A model generated the notes under the pieces. The model did not search any database. It was not told the DNA's origin and worked only from the letters and a program-made list of their open reading frames with translations. From positions 1-64,000 of the forward strand of contig BAYV01000010.1 of NCBI GenBank assembly GCA_000710935.1: DNA of 64,000 nucleotides, in the 5' to 3' direction. The translations under genes were made by a program, and so were the position numbers. Positions 45,550 to 55,276 of the stretch are shown in pieces; positions within the stretch are counted from its first letter, which is position 1, and every line of letters begins with the position of its first letter. The DNA is from Iodidimonas nitroreducens. Its GTDB lineage: Bacteria > Pseudomonadota > Alphaproteobacteria > Sphingomonadales > Rhodothalassiaceae.

Positions 45550-46935
45550 ATGACCTATCCGCCAATAAAGGATATGAAGGATGGACGCAATCCCCGCTAT
45601 GCCATCATCGGCGGTGGTCTGACTGGCATTGCCACGGCGATTGCCTGCCTCAAACATATCGAAAATCCGGCTGAACTCTGGCTTTTCGAGCCAAGCGGCT
45701 GTGTCAGTGGGGGCATTGCTTATGGTGAAGCGGCTCCCTATCATCTGCTCAATATCCGCGCTCATGAAGTCTCGGTGATCCCCGATCAGCCCGATGATTT
45801 TCTCGTCTGGTGTTTGGGGCGCCTGGGATGCGGCCATGAAGAAAGCGATCTGAAGACGGAACTCAGCCATCGCTTCCTGCCACGAAAATTGCTGCGTGAT
45901 TATCTCGAAGATCGGCTCAATGAAGCGCGCCTGGAAAATCCCCATGTCAATATTTTATATGTGAACCAATCTGTTGATGCCATTCATCCTGATGCTGAAG
46001 GCTATCATCTTGATGTTGCCGATGGTGATGGCCTGTCTGTTGATAAGGTTATGCTGGCTGCGGGCTATCATCGCCCGCTCAGCCGCCATCGCAAAGGACT
46101 GCTGGGCCCTTATGATCGGATCACCAAAGATATGGCCGCAGAAGCCCAATCAGCCCTGCTTTTAGGCACCGGGCTTTCCATGGTTGATGCTTATCTGTCC
46201 TTGCGCGAGGCGGGTTATGAGGGTGTAGTCACAGCCTTATCGCGCCGGGCTCTGATGCCCCAACCCCATGAGCCGGTTTGCGCCCCGGATTATAAGCTGC
46301 CTAATCTCAAGGGCCTGAGCATCAATCAAGTGACTCGCCTTGTTCGCACCGAGGCCCGCCGCCTGCAGGATTCAGGCTATGGCGAACAGGCTATTTTCCG
46401 CAGTCTGCGCAAACAGGCCAGAATCTTATGGCAAAATATTGATATTAAACAACAAAAAAGATTTTTGCGGCATATCAAACCCTATTGGGACAGCTTCCGC
46501 CATCGGATGCCCACGCATCTGCGCAAGCGCTTATTGAAAGATATGGAAAAAGGCAACCTTCGGATCGAACGCGGCCGCATCACCGGGCTCGACCCCGAAA
46601 AAGGCAGTGTTTCCTTTCGCCGCAAAGGGGCGCAGCCCGACCAGAAAGATGAACAACTGCAATCGGATATTATCATTGATTGCCGAGGCCATCGCCCGAA
46701 TATTGCGCATAGTGCGGTCCAAACGCTCATCAATCAGGAACTCGCCTTTATCGATGATCATCATCTGGGATTGAAAGTGAATCAGCGCGGCGCGATCATC
46801 AAGGCCGATGGCACAGCATCAAAGGATCTCTTTGCCCTTGGTCCTTTGGGCCTTGGCAGCCTGTTTGAAATCAGCGGAATCCCTGAAATTATCTCTCAAG
46901 TCGATCAAACCGCCCGGTTTTTAGCGGCAAAATAA
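45550..46935 (+). CDS. FAD/NAD(P)-binding protein (PF13454-type)
   Basis: A 461-residue flavoprotein-like gene, last in the sulfate operon. The dinucleotide fold IIGGGLTGIATAIACLKH begins near residue 18. ISGGIAYG-like sequence (CVSGGIAYGEAAPYHLLNIRA) follows, then a second nucleotide-binding motif, LLLGTGLSMVDAYLSL, near residue 204 and a closing LFALGPLGLGSLFEIS. This layout fits the FAD-NAD(P)-binding family related to hydroxylases and sulfide/siderophore-linked oxidoreductases. Its reaction is unknown; co-location hints at sulfur oxidation state. GGAGG is five to nine bases before the ATG. Confidence 0.75.
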   Translation: MTYPPIKDMKDGRNPRYAIIGGGLTGIATAIACLKHIENPAELWLFEPSGCVSGGIAYGEAAPYHLLNIRAHEVSVIPDQPDDFLVWCLGRLGCGHEESDLKTELSHRFLPRKLLRDYLEDRLNEARLENPHVNILYVNQSVDAIHPDAEGYHLDVADGDGLSVDKVMLAAGYHRPLSRHRKGLLGPYDRITKDMAAEAQSALLLGTGLSMVDAYLSLREAGYEGVVTALSRRALMPQPHEPVCAPDYKLPNLKGLSINQVTRLVRTEARRLQDSGYGEQAIFRSLRKQARILWQNIDIKQQKRFLRHIKPYWDSFRHRMPTHLRKRLLKDMEKGNLRIERGRITGLDPEKGSVSFRRKGAQPDQKDEQLQSDIIIDCRGHRPNIAHSAVQTLINQELAFIDDHHLGLKVNQRGAIIKADGTASKDLFALGPLGLGSLFEISGIPEIISQVDQTARFLAAK

Positions 46936-46970
46936 ATGCTATCATGGTTTGATCGATCGCTATGGCAAAA

Positions 46971-46998
46971 CGGCCCCGGGTGATCCGGGGCCGCTTTT
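46971..46998. terminator. Bidirectional Rho-independent terminator
   Basis: CGGCCCCGG (46971-46979) and CCGGGGCCG (46985-46993) form a perfect 9-bp GC stem with a 5-base loop. CTTTTA follows on the plus strand and a four-T run on the minus strand. It ends both the sulfate operon and the convergent TonB receptor gene. Confidence 0.88.
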
Positions 46999-47019
46999 AC
47001 CTGGTTATTGGGAAATGAT

Positions 47020-50000
47020 CTAGAAGCGCATCGTGGCGTTCATGAAGAATGTACGCCCAAGCAGATCAAAACCCGATGAGGTCACAGCATTATTGCGATT
47101 GGGGCCTTCGCTTTCATCAATCAGGGGTGGCGATTGATCGGTGACATTATTAACACCCACTGTGAGCACAAATTTGCTGTAATCGGCAGACAGCGAGATA
47201 TCATTATAAAGGCGCCGATCCGCAATTTCGTCATCACGGGTGAGGATGCTTCCGGCCAAATCAGGATTATCGAGGAAATTTTCCACCGGATCCTGAATAT
47301 CCTCGTCAAATTCCGTTTGGCCAATATAGCGCGATTGCCAAAGCAGTTGATACCGATCCCACAGTAGTGAAACTGTAGAATTAAACTGCCATTCCGGATT
47401 GCCGATACGACCGGCATTATCCACCAGATCATCACGGGTAAAGGTTAGGCGGTTGGTTTCGATCAGATAATTCCCCCCAAAAGCCCAAGTGAAATCAAGG
47501 GGTTTACCCAAAACATCATCGAAAACCTTGTGGAATCGTGAGGTCAGATCCACACCCGTTGTGGTTTCAAGGCCCACATTGATGAAAGACGCATCAACGA
47601 GTGAAATCGAATTATTCCCCCGATTACCGGTATCCGCACGGGTCACCCGATCACAGAAAGGACTGGCGAGATTGGGATCATCAAGGAAGCACCGGGCAAC
47701 GATGACGCCGGCATCAAGTTCAGACACCGTATTTTTGATCTCGATATCATAATAAGTGGCTGCGATATCCCAATCAAAGCTTTTGAACCATGGCTGGCTG
47801 AATTGCACCGTTCCCGTGACCGAGGTTGACGTTTCCGCAACGAGATCATCAGCCCCCCCAACCGTGACAGGAATGGTGACAACACCTGTTTCACCAAGCG
47901 ATGTGGTATCGGCACCGCTCAATTCACAATTGTTGATCAGAATTTCCGTCGTCGGGTCATTGGGATCGAGGGTGATGATATTCTGAGCCCGGCATGGATC
48001 AATGGCACCGGAAACCCCCTGCCCCTGATCAGCCAGGAATTGTTCGCGCAAATTGGGCGCGCGGAAGGATGTGCTGCGCGAACCGATGAAGGTGATATAA
48101 TCGATCGGCCGATAAATCGCCATCAGCCGCCATGTTACTTCCGAGCCGAAATTTTCTTCTTCGGTATAACGCAGGGCCCCATCAATCTGGAACAGATTAA
48201 CCAAGGGCTTATTGGTGACCAAAGGCGCTGAAAATTCGCCATAAACATCATAGATCCAGCGCTGGCCAATGGTTTGACCTTCCTGCAGCGGATTTTCCGC
48301 AGCATTAAGGCCATTCGTGCCCACGATACCATTTTGGGAATTGATTGTATCCTTGCGCCATTCAAGACCAAAGGCGGTTCCGATAGTATCCCCCCACGGG
48401 CTTTCCATCACATCCCCAGTCACGAAAAGCTGAGCATTATATTGCTGTGTGATCGTGCGATTGCTGCGCAGGCCAAAGAGAAAATCACGTTCTTCCTGGC
48501 TAGAAAAGCGACCATCCCCATCTTCAAAGACCGATGGAGCAAAGAAATTCACCGGCACACATTGATTGGGGGTAAGGAACCCATTGGCATTTTCCCGCAA
48601 AGCCACGCCGCAAATGGGATTGCCATCCGCATCCAATCGAAGCGTTTGCTGCGACAGGATCAGATTGGGCTCAAACAGAATAGTTTGGGTTTGGTTGCCC
48701 GTGCCACGGTCATAGGCAAAGAAAGCATCATAGGTCCAATTTCTTTCTTTGAACCAATCTGCGCCCACATCGCCCCGGAAGCCCGCAACACCGCGAAATT
48801 GTTGAACATTCACATTAAATTCTTGCGGTAAGTCATCCAAAGTGATGATGGGCGCAATCGCAACCGGGAAGGGATTGAGCGGATTATCCGCAAGAACCGG
48901 ATTGCCATCGGCATCCACGATGATATTCCCATTGGCATCTTCTTGTGGGATCAGCGCCGGGATATCGGGAAAGATCTGTTCTTTTGCAGCAATCACATCA
49001 TTACGACGGTTGAAATAATAACCTTCATAATAAAATTCTTCGTTATTGCCCCAATCCATATTCAAATGGCCGTTCAGCACCAGCGAAAAACGCTCGACTG
49101 GCCGCACCAGATCGGCTTGACGTCGTTCGTCCTGATCATTGAAAAAATCAAGAAAGGGAAAAACCGAACCGGCATCGGGGTCTTCACCGGGAAAGGCACC
49201 AATTTGTGGATCAGGAGCCGGAGGCAGTGCAAAGCCAGACGAGAAATTCGGCACGCCAATATCTGATTGACCGGGGGTATAGAAAAAGAATGAGGAATCA
49301 AACCCTGTCAGCCCATCGGCTCCAGCCCCGGGAAAGGGCGTTCCGGGCTCCAATCCGGGCAGGAAATCATTGCCCACCACAACGATATTATCGAAAAATC
49401 CGCTGCGGCAGGGATCAAAGCGCTGCCCATCTTCGGAAACTTCGATATCGCGCTGGCACTCAGAAAATTTCCGATTTCCCGTGGCAACATTCTCTTGCCT
49501 GAAATACTCAAAACCCAAAGTGATATTGCCGCGTTCACTGGAAATCCCACTGACCAATGATGTCTGATAGATTTCGCCGCCACCCGCTTCAGGAAGCTCG
49601 ACATTACCAAAAATCTCCAGCCCTTCCACATCCGAACGCAAGCGCACATTAACGACCCCGGCAACGGCATCCGCCCCATAAATCGTGGAATAACCACCGG
49701 TCAAAAGATCAACACCTTCAACCATGCCCAAAGGAATGAGGCCAATATCAGGCTGTGCCGGTGCGCCGCGCGCCCCTGCCGTGCCAAGCCGGCGACCATT
49801 AACCAGCACCAATGTGCGTTCCGGCCCCAAGCCGCGCAAATCGATATTGGATGAGCCGATCCCCCCATCGGGTGGGGCTTCCGTGGCATTGGAATTGCCC
49901 GCATTCGTATTCAGGGTGCCATCGATCTGCTGACCAGACGACACGGTGGAGCGTTGCAGCATTTCGGTCAGTGAACTCACCCCAAGCTTGCGATTTTCCG

Positions 50001-50226
50001 ATGCATCGAGCACCTGAATAGGGGTTGTTGCCGAAAAAGCATCGCGGCGGATACGCGAGCCAGTGATAACGATCTGCTCGACCTCGCCCGAAGCATTTTC
50101 ATCCTCATCATTAGAAGCATCGGCCTCTTGTGCCTGTGCGCCAACCGCTCCGGTCACAGCCATCAGTGCCATGGCAGCAGAGCCCAAAAGAAGCCGCCGC
50201 CAATCAGCATGCACTGTCTTTGTCAT
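47020..50226 (-). CDS. TonB-dependent outer-membrane receptor
   Basis: A 1068-residue receptor. A signal peptide ends near AQAQE. The TonB-box/plug region begins with EQIVITGSRIRRDAFSATTPIQVLD and continues through DLRGLGPERTLVLVNGRRLG and STIYGADAVAGVVNV. The long C-terminal barrel ends in FFMNATMRF with terminal phenylalanine. It takes up an unidentified large or scarce ligand. AGGGAGAATATT precedes the start. Its length, and the plug without siderophore-specific features, resemble carbohydrate- or peptide-type receptors of freshwater and marine alphaproteobacteria. The neighbouring GH116 gene is on the same strand, about 220 bases upstream of this start. Confidence 0.93.
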   Translation of the reverse strand: MTKTVHADWRRLLLGSAAMALMAVTGAVGAQAQEADASNDEDENASGEVEQIVITGSRIRRDAFSATTPIQVLDASENRKLGVSSLTEMLQRSTVSSGQQIDGTLNTNAGNSNATEAPPDGGIGSSNIDLRGLGPERTLVLVNGRRLGTAGARGAPAQPDIGLIPLGMVEGVDLLTGGYSTIYGADAVAGVVNVRLRSDVEGLEIFGNVELPEAGGGEIYQTSLVSGISSERGNITLGFEYFRQENVATGNRKFSECQRDIEVSEDGQRFDPCRSGFFDNIVVVGNDFLPGLEPGTPFPGAGADGLTGFDSSFFFYTPGQSDIGVPNFSSGFALPPAPDPQIGAFPGEDPDAGSVFPFLDFFNDQDERRQADLVRPVERFSLVLNGHLNMDWGNNEEFYYEGYYFNRRNDVIAAKEQIFPDIPALIPQEDANGNIIVDADGNPVLADNPLNPFPVAIAPIITLDDLPQEFNVNVQQFRGVAGFRGDVGADWFKERNWTYDAFFAYDRGTGNQTQTILFEPNLILSQQTLRLDADGNPICGVALRENANGFLTPNQCVPVNFFAPSVFEDGDGRFSSQEERDFLFGLRSNRTITQQYNAQLFVTGDVMESPWGDTIGTAFGLEWRKDTINSQNGIVGTNGLNAAENPLQEGQTIGQRWIYDVYGEFSAPLVTNKPLVNLFQIDGALRYTEEENFGSEVTWRLMAIYRPIDYITFIGSRSTSFRAPNLREQFLADQGQGVSGAIDPCRAQNIITLDPNDPTTEILINNCELSGADTTSLGETGVVTIPVTVGGADDLVAETSTSVTGTVQFSQPWFKSFDWDIAATYYDIEIKNTVSELDAGVIVARCFLDDPNLASPFCDRVTRADTGNRGNNSISLVDASFINVGLETTTGVDLTSRFHKVFDDVLGKPLDFTWAFGGNYLIETNRLTFTRDDLVDNAGRIGNPEWQFNSTVSLLWDRYQLLWQSRYIGQTEFDEDIQDPVENFLDNPDLAGSILTRDDEIADRRLYNDISLSADYSKFVLTVGVNNVTDQSPPLIDESEGPNRNNAVTSSGFDLLGRTFFMNATMRF

Positions 50227-50244
50227 AATATTCTCCCTATTAAG

Positions 50245-50295
50245 ATTATACTTTTCGATTGAGTGCCAAATAGCCTGACACTGTTTCCGATTATA
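50245..50295 (-). promoter_or_regulatory. AT-rich promoter region of the TonB receptor gene
   Basis: Two TATAAT sequences on the minus strand (50250-50245 and 50295-50290) lie upstream of the receptor start. Neither has a good TTGACA at 17 bases, so the exact promoter is open. Confidence 0.4.
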
Positions 50296-50374
50296 TTTAA
50301 CGTTTTAGAAAGGTAAATAAGAGCCTGACCAATCAGTAAAATTACAAATTTATGATGCTATTTTGCCACAGCGT

Positions 50375-50405
50375 AAAATCCCCCCATAAGCCCTGCTTTG
50401 GGGGG
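50375..50405 (-). terminator. Terminator after the GH116 gene
   Basis: On the minus strand, seven bases CCCCCCA (50405-50399) pair with TGGGGGG (50386-50380) around a 12-base loop and are followed by ATTTT. It sits 42 bases after the GH116 stop and separates that gene from the receptor gene. Confidence 0.7.
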
Positions 50406-50446
50406 AGCAAAATCAGCCATCAGATTTGAAGGGGCGAAGGCCCAGA

Positions 50447-52870
50447 TCAGGGGGTATCGAGCCAGATGGCCAGAGGTCGCAGATTAAAAGCAGCACGATA
50501 AACCGGACGCGAAGGCTCAAAAGCTGCGGGGGTGCGAAAACACAGATGCCGCTGTGTATAAAGCGTTTCATAAAGGGTGCGGCGCAGATGATCGGCGTGC
50601 GTGATCAGCCCATAGGTTCGGCATTGCGCAGCAAAGCTCATGGCAATACCGGTGATCACCTCATGGCGCTGCACGTCGGGATCGCCATGATCGCCGGTTT
50701 TATCCTCTACCGGCAGGCCACTGAGCAGCACAGGGCCAATCCCGTCCCCCGCTTCGATAAAATTATGCTGATAAAGATGCATGAGTGCCGTGCGGGCATG
50801 ATCCACGGGCACGATATCACCAAGCCCATATTTTCGCGCCAGAAAGGGGCCAAAAAGCTGCTCCAGAAACAACGCATCCCGATAGGGTCCATCGCGATCA
50901 AGGCGATAATGGCTGCCGGTCCATAACAGGCATTCAAAGGCCGCGCGTCCCTTTTCCAAAAGGCCCGCCCAATGCGCCTCTCGCGCCTTTTCCCCCGCAA
51001 TGGCAGCGATCCGCACACCGGCGCTGAGGGCCGCAAGCCACAGCCCCCCGCAATAGCTGCCCGGCCCCAACATGGGAAGATTATCAAAGGTTTGATCGGG
51101 GAACCCCTCATGCTCGATCAAACCATCCCCATCCCGATCAAAAACAGCCAGATGATCGATGGCCATGGCCACCGCAGGAAACTGCGCGCGCAAAAAATCA
51201 TCGTCAGCCCGCAGCCCCACCCGCCACACAGCCAGCACGAACTGGCTGTTAAGATCTTTCCATCGGGTGGAATCCGCCAAAGCATAGCCATTGAGAATGC
51301 GGAAAGGCGCTTCCCCGGGCGCGCCCATATCATGGGGCAGAAAGCCGCTTTTCTTGATCCGAAAACGCGCATCGCTGTTCATCGCTTTGCGCATGCGGGG
51401 ATCATCGAGCGCCACCGTTGCGGCATAATCCTCGATCACCCGATGATCAAGGCCGGGAAAACAGGCCGCCAAGGCAGGGCCAGCATAGCCATAAAGATCA
51501 AGGGTATTATAATAAGGATAATCCGGACATTCGAGCAGACCGAAATGTTTTCCGCCCCCTTTGTCACCGGTTTCATCATCTGGAATTCGATCAGCGGTGG
51601 CATGATGGGTTGCGCCATCGACCAAAAGATAAAGCTCATTCAGGGCAAAGCCAGCCTGATGGGGGGCGGGGCCCAGCGTCTGCTCGATCTGGCCATGCCA
51701 ATCATCGATCGCCGACGACCAACATACCTGATGCTTTAACCCATAGGCCCCAATGGCTGCCGCTGCTTTGCCCGCACGGCCCCATTGATCGCTGTAGGCA
51801 CGCCAATGGCGATCCCCCAAGGCATAGCACATGGCAGGCTGATCCCACACCAGAGCCATATCTATCTGGCACTGCGCGCCGGGGGCCAGATTGCAGCCGG
51901 CACTGATCGCCGCTGTTGGCAGCCCGGTTTCATCGGTACTAAAGCCACAATCGGCCAGCCATTGGCGATCATCAGGGCCAATCCGGCCGGTGGTTAGAAA
52001 ATCGTTCCAAAGATCGGCCCCATCGCCCAAGCCATCAAACATCACCACCCGACCAAGCCGCAAAGACGGATCGCATCGGGTCAGCAAAGCCCATTGCCCA
52101 TGCCCCGGCGCGATGGGATCATCAAGAGCGGCGCTTTCAAATAAAACACCAAAATGATCGCCATCATCATAGGCCCGATTGCTACGCCCGGCACTATTGC
52201 CACCCGAACGCCGATCCTCATGAGTTTGAAATCGGCCCAGCATATTCGCCCAATGGCCCAATAAAGCCACATCGCGCGGCGCATCGCTGATATTTTCGAT
52301 CTGCCAGCGAAACAGGGCCAAAGGCAGGCTGGCAGAATCAAGATCACCGGCGACCACCGGCGAAAATGCCTCGCAGGAAAGCCGCAGCCCCATGTCCGGC
52401 AGGATAAAGCTTCGCCAGATTTTGGGAAACAACGCCGCATAATCACCGGGCATCTGATCATCGGCAAAATGAAAAGCCGCAAGCTGGCCCACCCGCTGGG
52501 GCGGTGGCTGCAAAGCGCTGGCAATGGGGGCACGGCCCGGCTGCTGGCTGCGGATGGCAAATCCGCAGGCGGGCTCGGAAAAATGCTGCACCACCCTTGA
52601 TCCCAATGACCAGCGATTGAAACGGCCATCGGGGCTCCAGCCAACACCGCCGGTGCCGATGCCGCCTAAGGGCAGACCGCTGATGGACGCGGGATCATCG
52701 GGCACGATCCGCCGCAACCGCTTATCAGCCGAAGAAATTTTCCGCGCCTGAGGGATAGGCACATGCCGCCAGCCCATGCGAAATGCCGAAGCCGCTATAG
52801 CTTTCGTGCCGGCCTGTTTTGTGGCTCTATCCATGTGGGGTGCACTTTTTTCCAAGGCCATGACAATCAT
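50447..52870 (-). CDS. GH116 family hydrolase, glucosylceramidase (GBA2)-type
   Basis: An 807-residue glycoside hydrolase. Recognisable GH116 features are ISGLPLGGIGTGGVGW (63-78) at the N-domain, FALNELYLLVDGAT (408-421), whose E412 matches the family nucleophile in NELY, ECPDYPYYNTLDLYGYAG (447-464), and DRDGDGLIEHEGFPDQTFD (578-596) in the acid/base region. Human GBA2 and the bacterial TxGH116 remove beta-glucose from glucosylceramide or glucosides. No signal peptide is clear, so it is probably cytoplasmic. Start codons at 52870, 52861 and 52834 are all weak. In a genome with sphingolipid genes, the substrate may be the cell's own glycosphingolipid or an imported glycoside. Confidence 0.82.
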   Translation of the reverse strand: MIVMALEKSAPHMDRATKQAGTKAIAASAFRMGWRHVPIPQARKISSADKRLRRIVPDDPASISGLPLGGIGTGGVGWSPDGRFNRWSLGSRVVQHFSEPACGFAIRSQQPGRAPIASALQPPPQRVGQLAAFHFADDQMPGDYAALFPKIWRSFILPDMGLRLSCEAFSPVVAGDLDSASLPLALFRWQIENISDAPRDVALLGHWANMLGRFQTHEDRRSGGNSAGRSNRAYDDGDHFGVLFESAALDDPIAPGHGQWALLTRCDPSLRLGRVVMFDGLGDGADLWNDFLTTGRIGPDDRQWLADCGFSTDETGLPTAAISAGCNLAPGAQCQIDMALVWDQPAMCYALGDRHWRAYSDQWGRAGKAAAAIGAYGLKHQVCWSSAIDDWHGQIEQTLGPAPHQAGFALNELYLLVDGATHHATADRIPDDETGDKGGGKHFGLLECPDYPYYNTLDLYGYAGPALAACFPGLDHRVIEDYAATVALDDPRMRKAMNSDARFRIKKSGFLPHDMGAPGEAPFRILNGYALADSTRWKDLNSQFVLAVWRVGLRADDDFLRAQFPAVAMAIDHLAVFDRDGDGLIEHEGFPDQTFDNLPMLGPGSYCGGLWLAALSAGVRIAAIAGEKAREAHWAGLLEKGRAAFECLLWTGSHYRLDRDGPYRDALFLEQLFGPFLARKYGLGDIVPVDHARTALMHLYQHNFIEAGDGIGPVLLSGLPVEDKTGDHGDPDVQRHEVITGIAMSFAAQCRTYGLITHADHLRRTLYETLYTQRHLCFRTPAAFEPSRPVYRAAFNLRPLAIWLDTP

Positions 52871-52927
52871 AGTCTACGGAAAATAAGTGCAGATTACACT
52901 CTAAAAGCCCACTGAATTTCTATAGGC

Positions 52928-53779
52928 CTAGCGTAAAACCAGCAGGGGGCGCAGGGTGTTTTCGATCATTTTCAAGGTGTTGCTGCCCAGAAAAACGGTG
53001 GCCAATTTAGAGCGTGAAAAAGCCCCCATCACCAGCAAATCCACATGCTGATCTTTTTTGTAATCCATCAGCACATTAAAAACATTGCCTTCCAGAAAGC
53101 TGGACTGCACATCAAATCCATGCGCCACCAGCATGGCTTCGGTGCTTTTGAATTTATCGAACAGGCCCGCCTGATTATTATTCACCGTCACCAGATGGCA
53201 GGTCATATTATAAAGCAATCCGCCTTCGATGATCCGTTTAACGGCTTTATCCGCCGTTTCCCGGCCATCATAGGCCAGCATGAAATTTTTGGGTTCAACA
53301 AAATCCCGGCTCACGATCAAAACCGGCGTGTGAACCCGACGAATGATCTGTTCGATATGCGATCCAAGCGCCTTCACATTCTCGCCGCTGCCTGCCCCCT
53401 TTCGCCCCATAACGATGATCCGCGCATCCGCTTCCAGGTCGCAAATAGCATCCACAATCCCGCCATGGCGCTGAATTTTTTCGATATGCTCCCGGGCTTG
53501 GGCTGATGCCATTTGGGCGGCATGGTCAAGGATTTCCCTGCCAAGCTCCAAAGCCACTTTGCCGCGCTGCTCATCCAAAGACACCATTTCCTGCAAAAGC
53601 GTGGTACGCGCCCCCAGGCCGATGGCTCCGCTCAGATCTTCAGCCGAAGGCGTGTTCGATTTTTCAATGGCATGAAGGAGTAAAAGGGTTTTGCTGAGTT
53701 TATTAGAGGCCCAAACGCCTGCCTGACACACCCCATGAGACAAGGCCGAGCCATCGATACATGTGATTATTTTATTCAT
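52928..53779 (-). CDS. Tandem universal stress protein
   Basis: A 283-residue protein with two UspA domains (about 1-150 and 160-283). The first ends in the nucleotide-binding pattern MGRKGAGSGENVKALGSHIEQIIRRV; the second has MGAFSRSKLATVFLGSNTLKMI. It starts nine bases after the SulP stop, so the two are co-transcribed. USP genes often accompany SulP transporters and may regulate them through ATP/AMP binding. Confidence 0.9.
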   Translation of the reverse strand: MNKIITCIDGSALSHGVCQAGVWASNKLSKTLLLLHAIEKSNTPSAEDLSGAIGLGARTTLLQEMVSLDEQRGKVALELGREILDHAAQMASAQAREHIEKIQRHGGIVDAICDLEADARIIVMGRKGAGSGENVKALGSHIEQIIRRVHTPVLIVSRDFVEPKNFMLAYDGRETADKAVKRIIEGGLLYNMTCHLVTVNNNQAGLFDKFKSTEAMLVAHGFDVQSSFLEGNVFNVLMDYKKDQHVDLLVMGAFSRSKLATVFLGSNTLKMIENTLRPLLVLR

Positions 53780-53788
53780 TCTATGTCC

Positions 53789-55276
53789 TTAATGACCAGC
53801 CATCAGCTTTTCAACTTTTTCGGGATCATTATAAACCCCGAATTTGTCAACAATCGTTTCGGTGGCTTTGCTCATCCCCACGATTTCAACCTGCGCCCCT
53901 TCGCGCCTGAACTTGATCACCACCTTATCCAAAGTCGCCACGGCGGTAATATCCCAAAAATGCGCGCCATCAAGATCGATGATCACCCGGGGCACCGCTT
54001 CCTTGAAATCAAATGAGCCGATAAAGGATTGCGACGAGGCAAAGAAAACCTGCCCGATGACCTCATAAACGCGCGTATCTTCATCGGCTTTCCGTGATTT
54101 CACCACCATGAAACGGCCAATTTTATGGGCAAAGAACAAGGTCGCCAAAAGCACGCCCACCAAAACGCCAATCGCCAGATTATGCGTGGCCACCACCACG
54201 ATCACCGTGGCAATCATCACGATATTCGTTGAAAAGGGGTGTTTTTTGATATCTTTGATCGAGCTCCAGGAAAAAGTACCGATGGCCACCATGATCATCA
54301 CCGAAACCAAAGCGGCCATAGGGATTTGTTGCAGCCATTCCCCCAAAAACACCACCATCACCAAAAGATAAATCCCGGCGGCAAAGGTCGATAAACGCCC
54401 CCGCCCTCCGGATTTTACATTGATGATCGATTGGCCGATCATGGCGCAACCAGCCATGCCGCCCAGCAATCCGGCCCCGATATTGGCAATCCCCTGGCCT
54501 TTGCATTCACGATTTTTATCGCTGGGCCGGTCTGTCAGATCATCGACGATGGTGGCGGTCATCAGCGATTCCAGCAAACCAACCACCGCAAGCCCTACGG
54601 AATAAGGCAGGATGATCATCAGTGTTTCAAGATTAAGCGGCACTTCGGGCCATAAAAAGATGGGCAAGGTATCAGGCAACTGCCCCATATCGCCCACAGT
54701 GCGGATCTCAAGGCCAAAGAAAATAGCCGCCAATGTCAGAACCACAATCGAGACCAAAGGCGACGGAATGCTTTTCCCGATATAGGGCAGATAGGGGAAC
54801 AGATAGATGATCCCCAGCCCCGCCGCAGTCATGGCATAAACATGCCATGTCACATGGGTCAGCTCGGGCAGTTGCGCGATGAAAATCAGAATGGCCAGGG
54901 CATTGACAAAGCCGGTGACCACCGAGCGCGAAACAAAGCGCATCAAACTGCCCAGCTTCAAAGTCCCGGCCAGAATCTGGATCACCCCGGTTAAAAGGGT
55001 GGCGGCCAGCAGATATTCCAGCCCATGTTCTTTGACCAAAGTGACCATCAACAGGGCCATCGCCCCGGTAGCCGCAGAAATCATCCCCGGTCGCCCGCCA
55101 ACAATGGCGATGATCACGGAAATTGAGAATGAAGCATATAATCCCACCTTGGGATCAACCCCGGCGATGATGGAAAAGGCAATGGCTTCCGGTATCAGGG
55201 CTAAAGCAACGACAAGCCCGGCCAGCAGATCCCCCCTGATATTAGAGAACCATTCTTCTTTTAATTTCAGCAGCAT
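53789..55276 (-). CDS. SulP-family anion transporter with STAS domain
   Basis: A 495-residue inner-membrane transporter. [33 protein letters not shown] opens the transmembrane core, [38 protein letters not shown] follows, and a STAS domain occupies about 390-480 ([22 protein letters not shown]). SulP proteins carry sulfate or bicarbonate. Pairing with a USP and absence of sulfate-assimilation genes nearby leave both open. The ATG at 55276 follows AAGGG; the frame extends to 55444 with a cysteine-rich leader that is probably not translated. Confidence 0.92.
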   Translation of the reverse strand: MLLKLKEEWFSNIRGDLLAGLVVALALIPEAIAFSIIAGVDPKVGLYASFSISVIIAIVGGRPGMISAATGAMALLMVTLVKEHGLEYLLAATLLTGVIQILAGTLKLGSLMRFVSRSVVTGFVNALAILIFIAQLPELTHVTWHVYAMTAAGLGIIYLFPYLPYIGKSIPSPLVSIVVLTLAAIFFGLEIRTVGDMGQLPDTLPIFLWPEVPLNLETLMIILPYSVGLAVVGLLESLMTATIVDDLTDRPSDKNRECKGQGIANIGAGLLGGMAGCAMIGQSIINVKSGGRGRLSTFAAGIYLLVMVVFLGEWLQQIPMAALVSVMIMVAIGTFSWSSIKDIKKHPFSTNIVMIATVIVVVATHNLAIGVLVGVLLATLFFAHKIGRFMVVKSRKADEDTRVYEVIGQVFFASSQSFIGSFDFKEAVPRVIIDLDGAHFWDITAVATLDKVVIKFRREGAQVEIVGMSKATETIVDKFGVYNDPEKVEKLMAGH

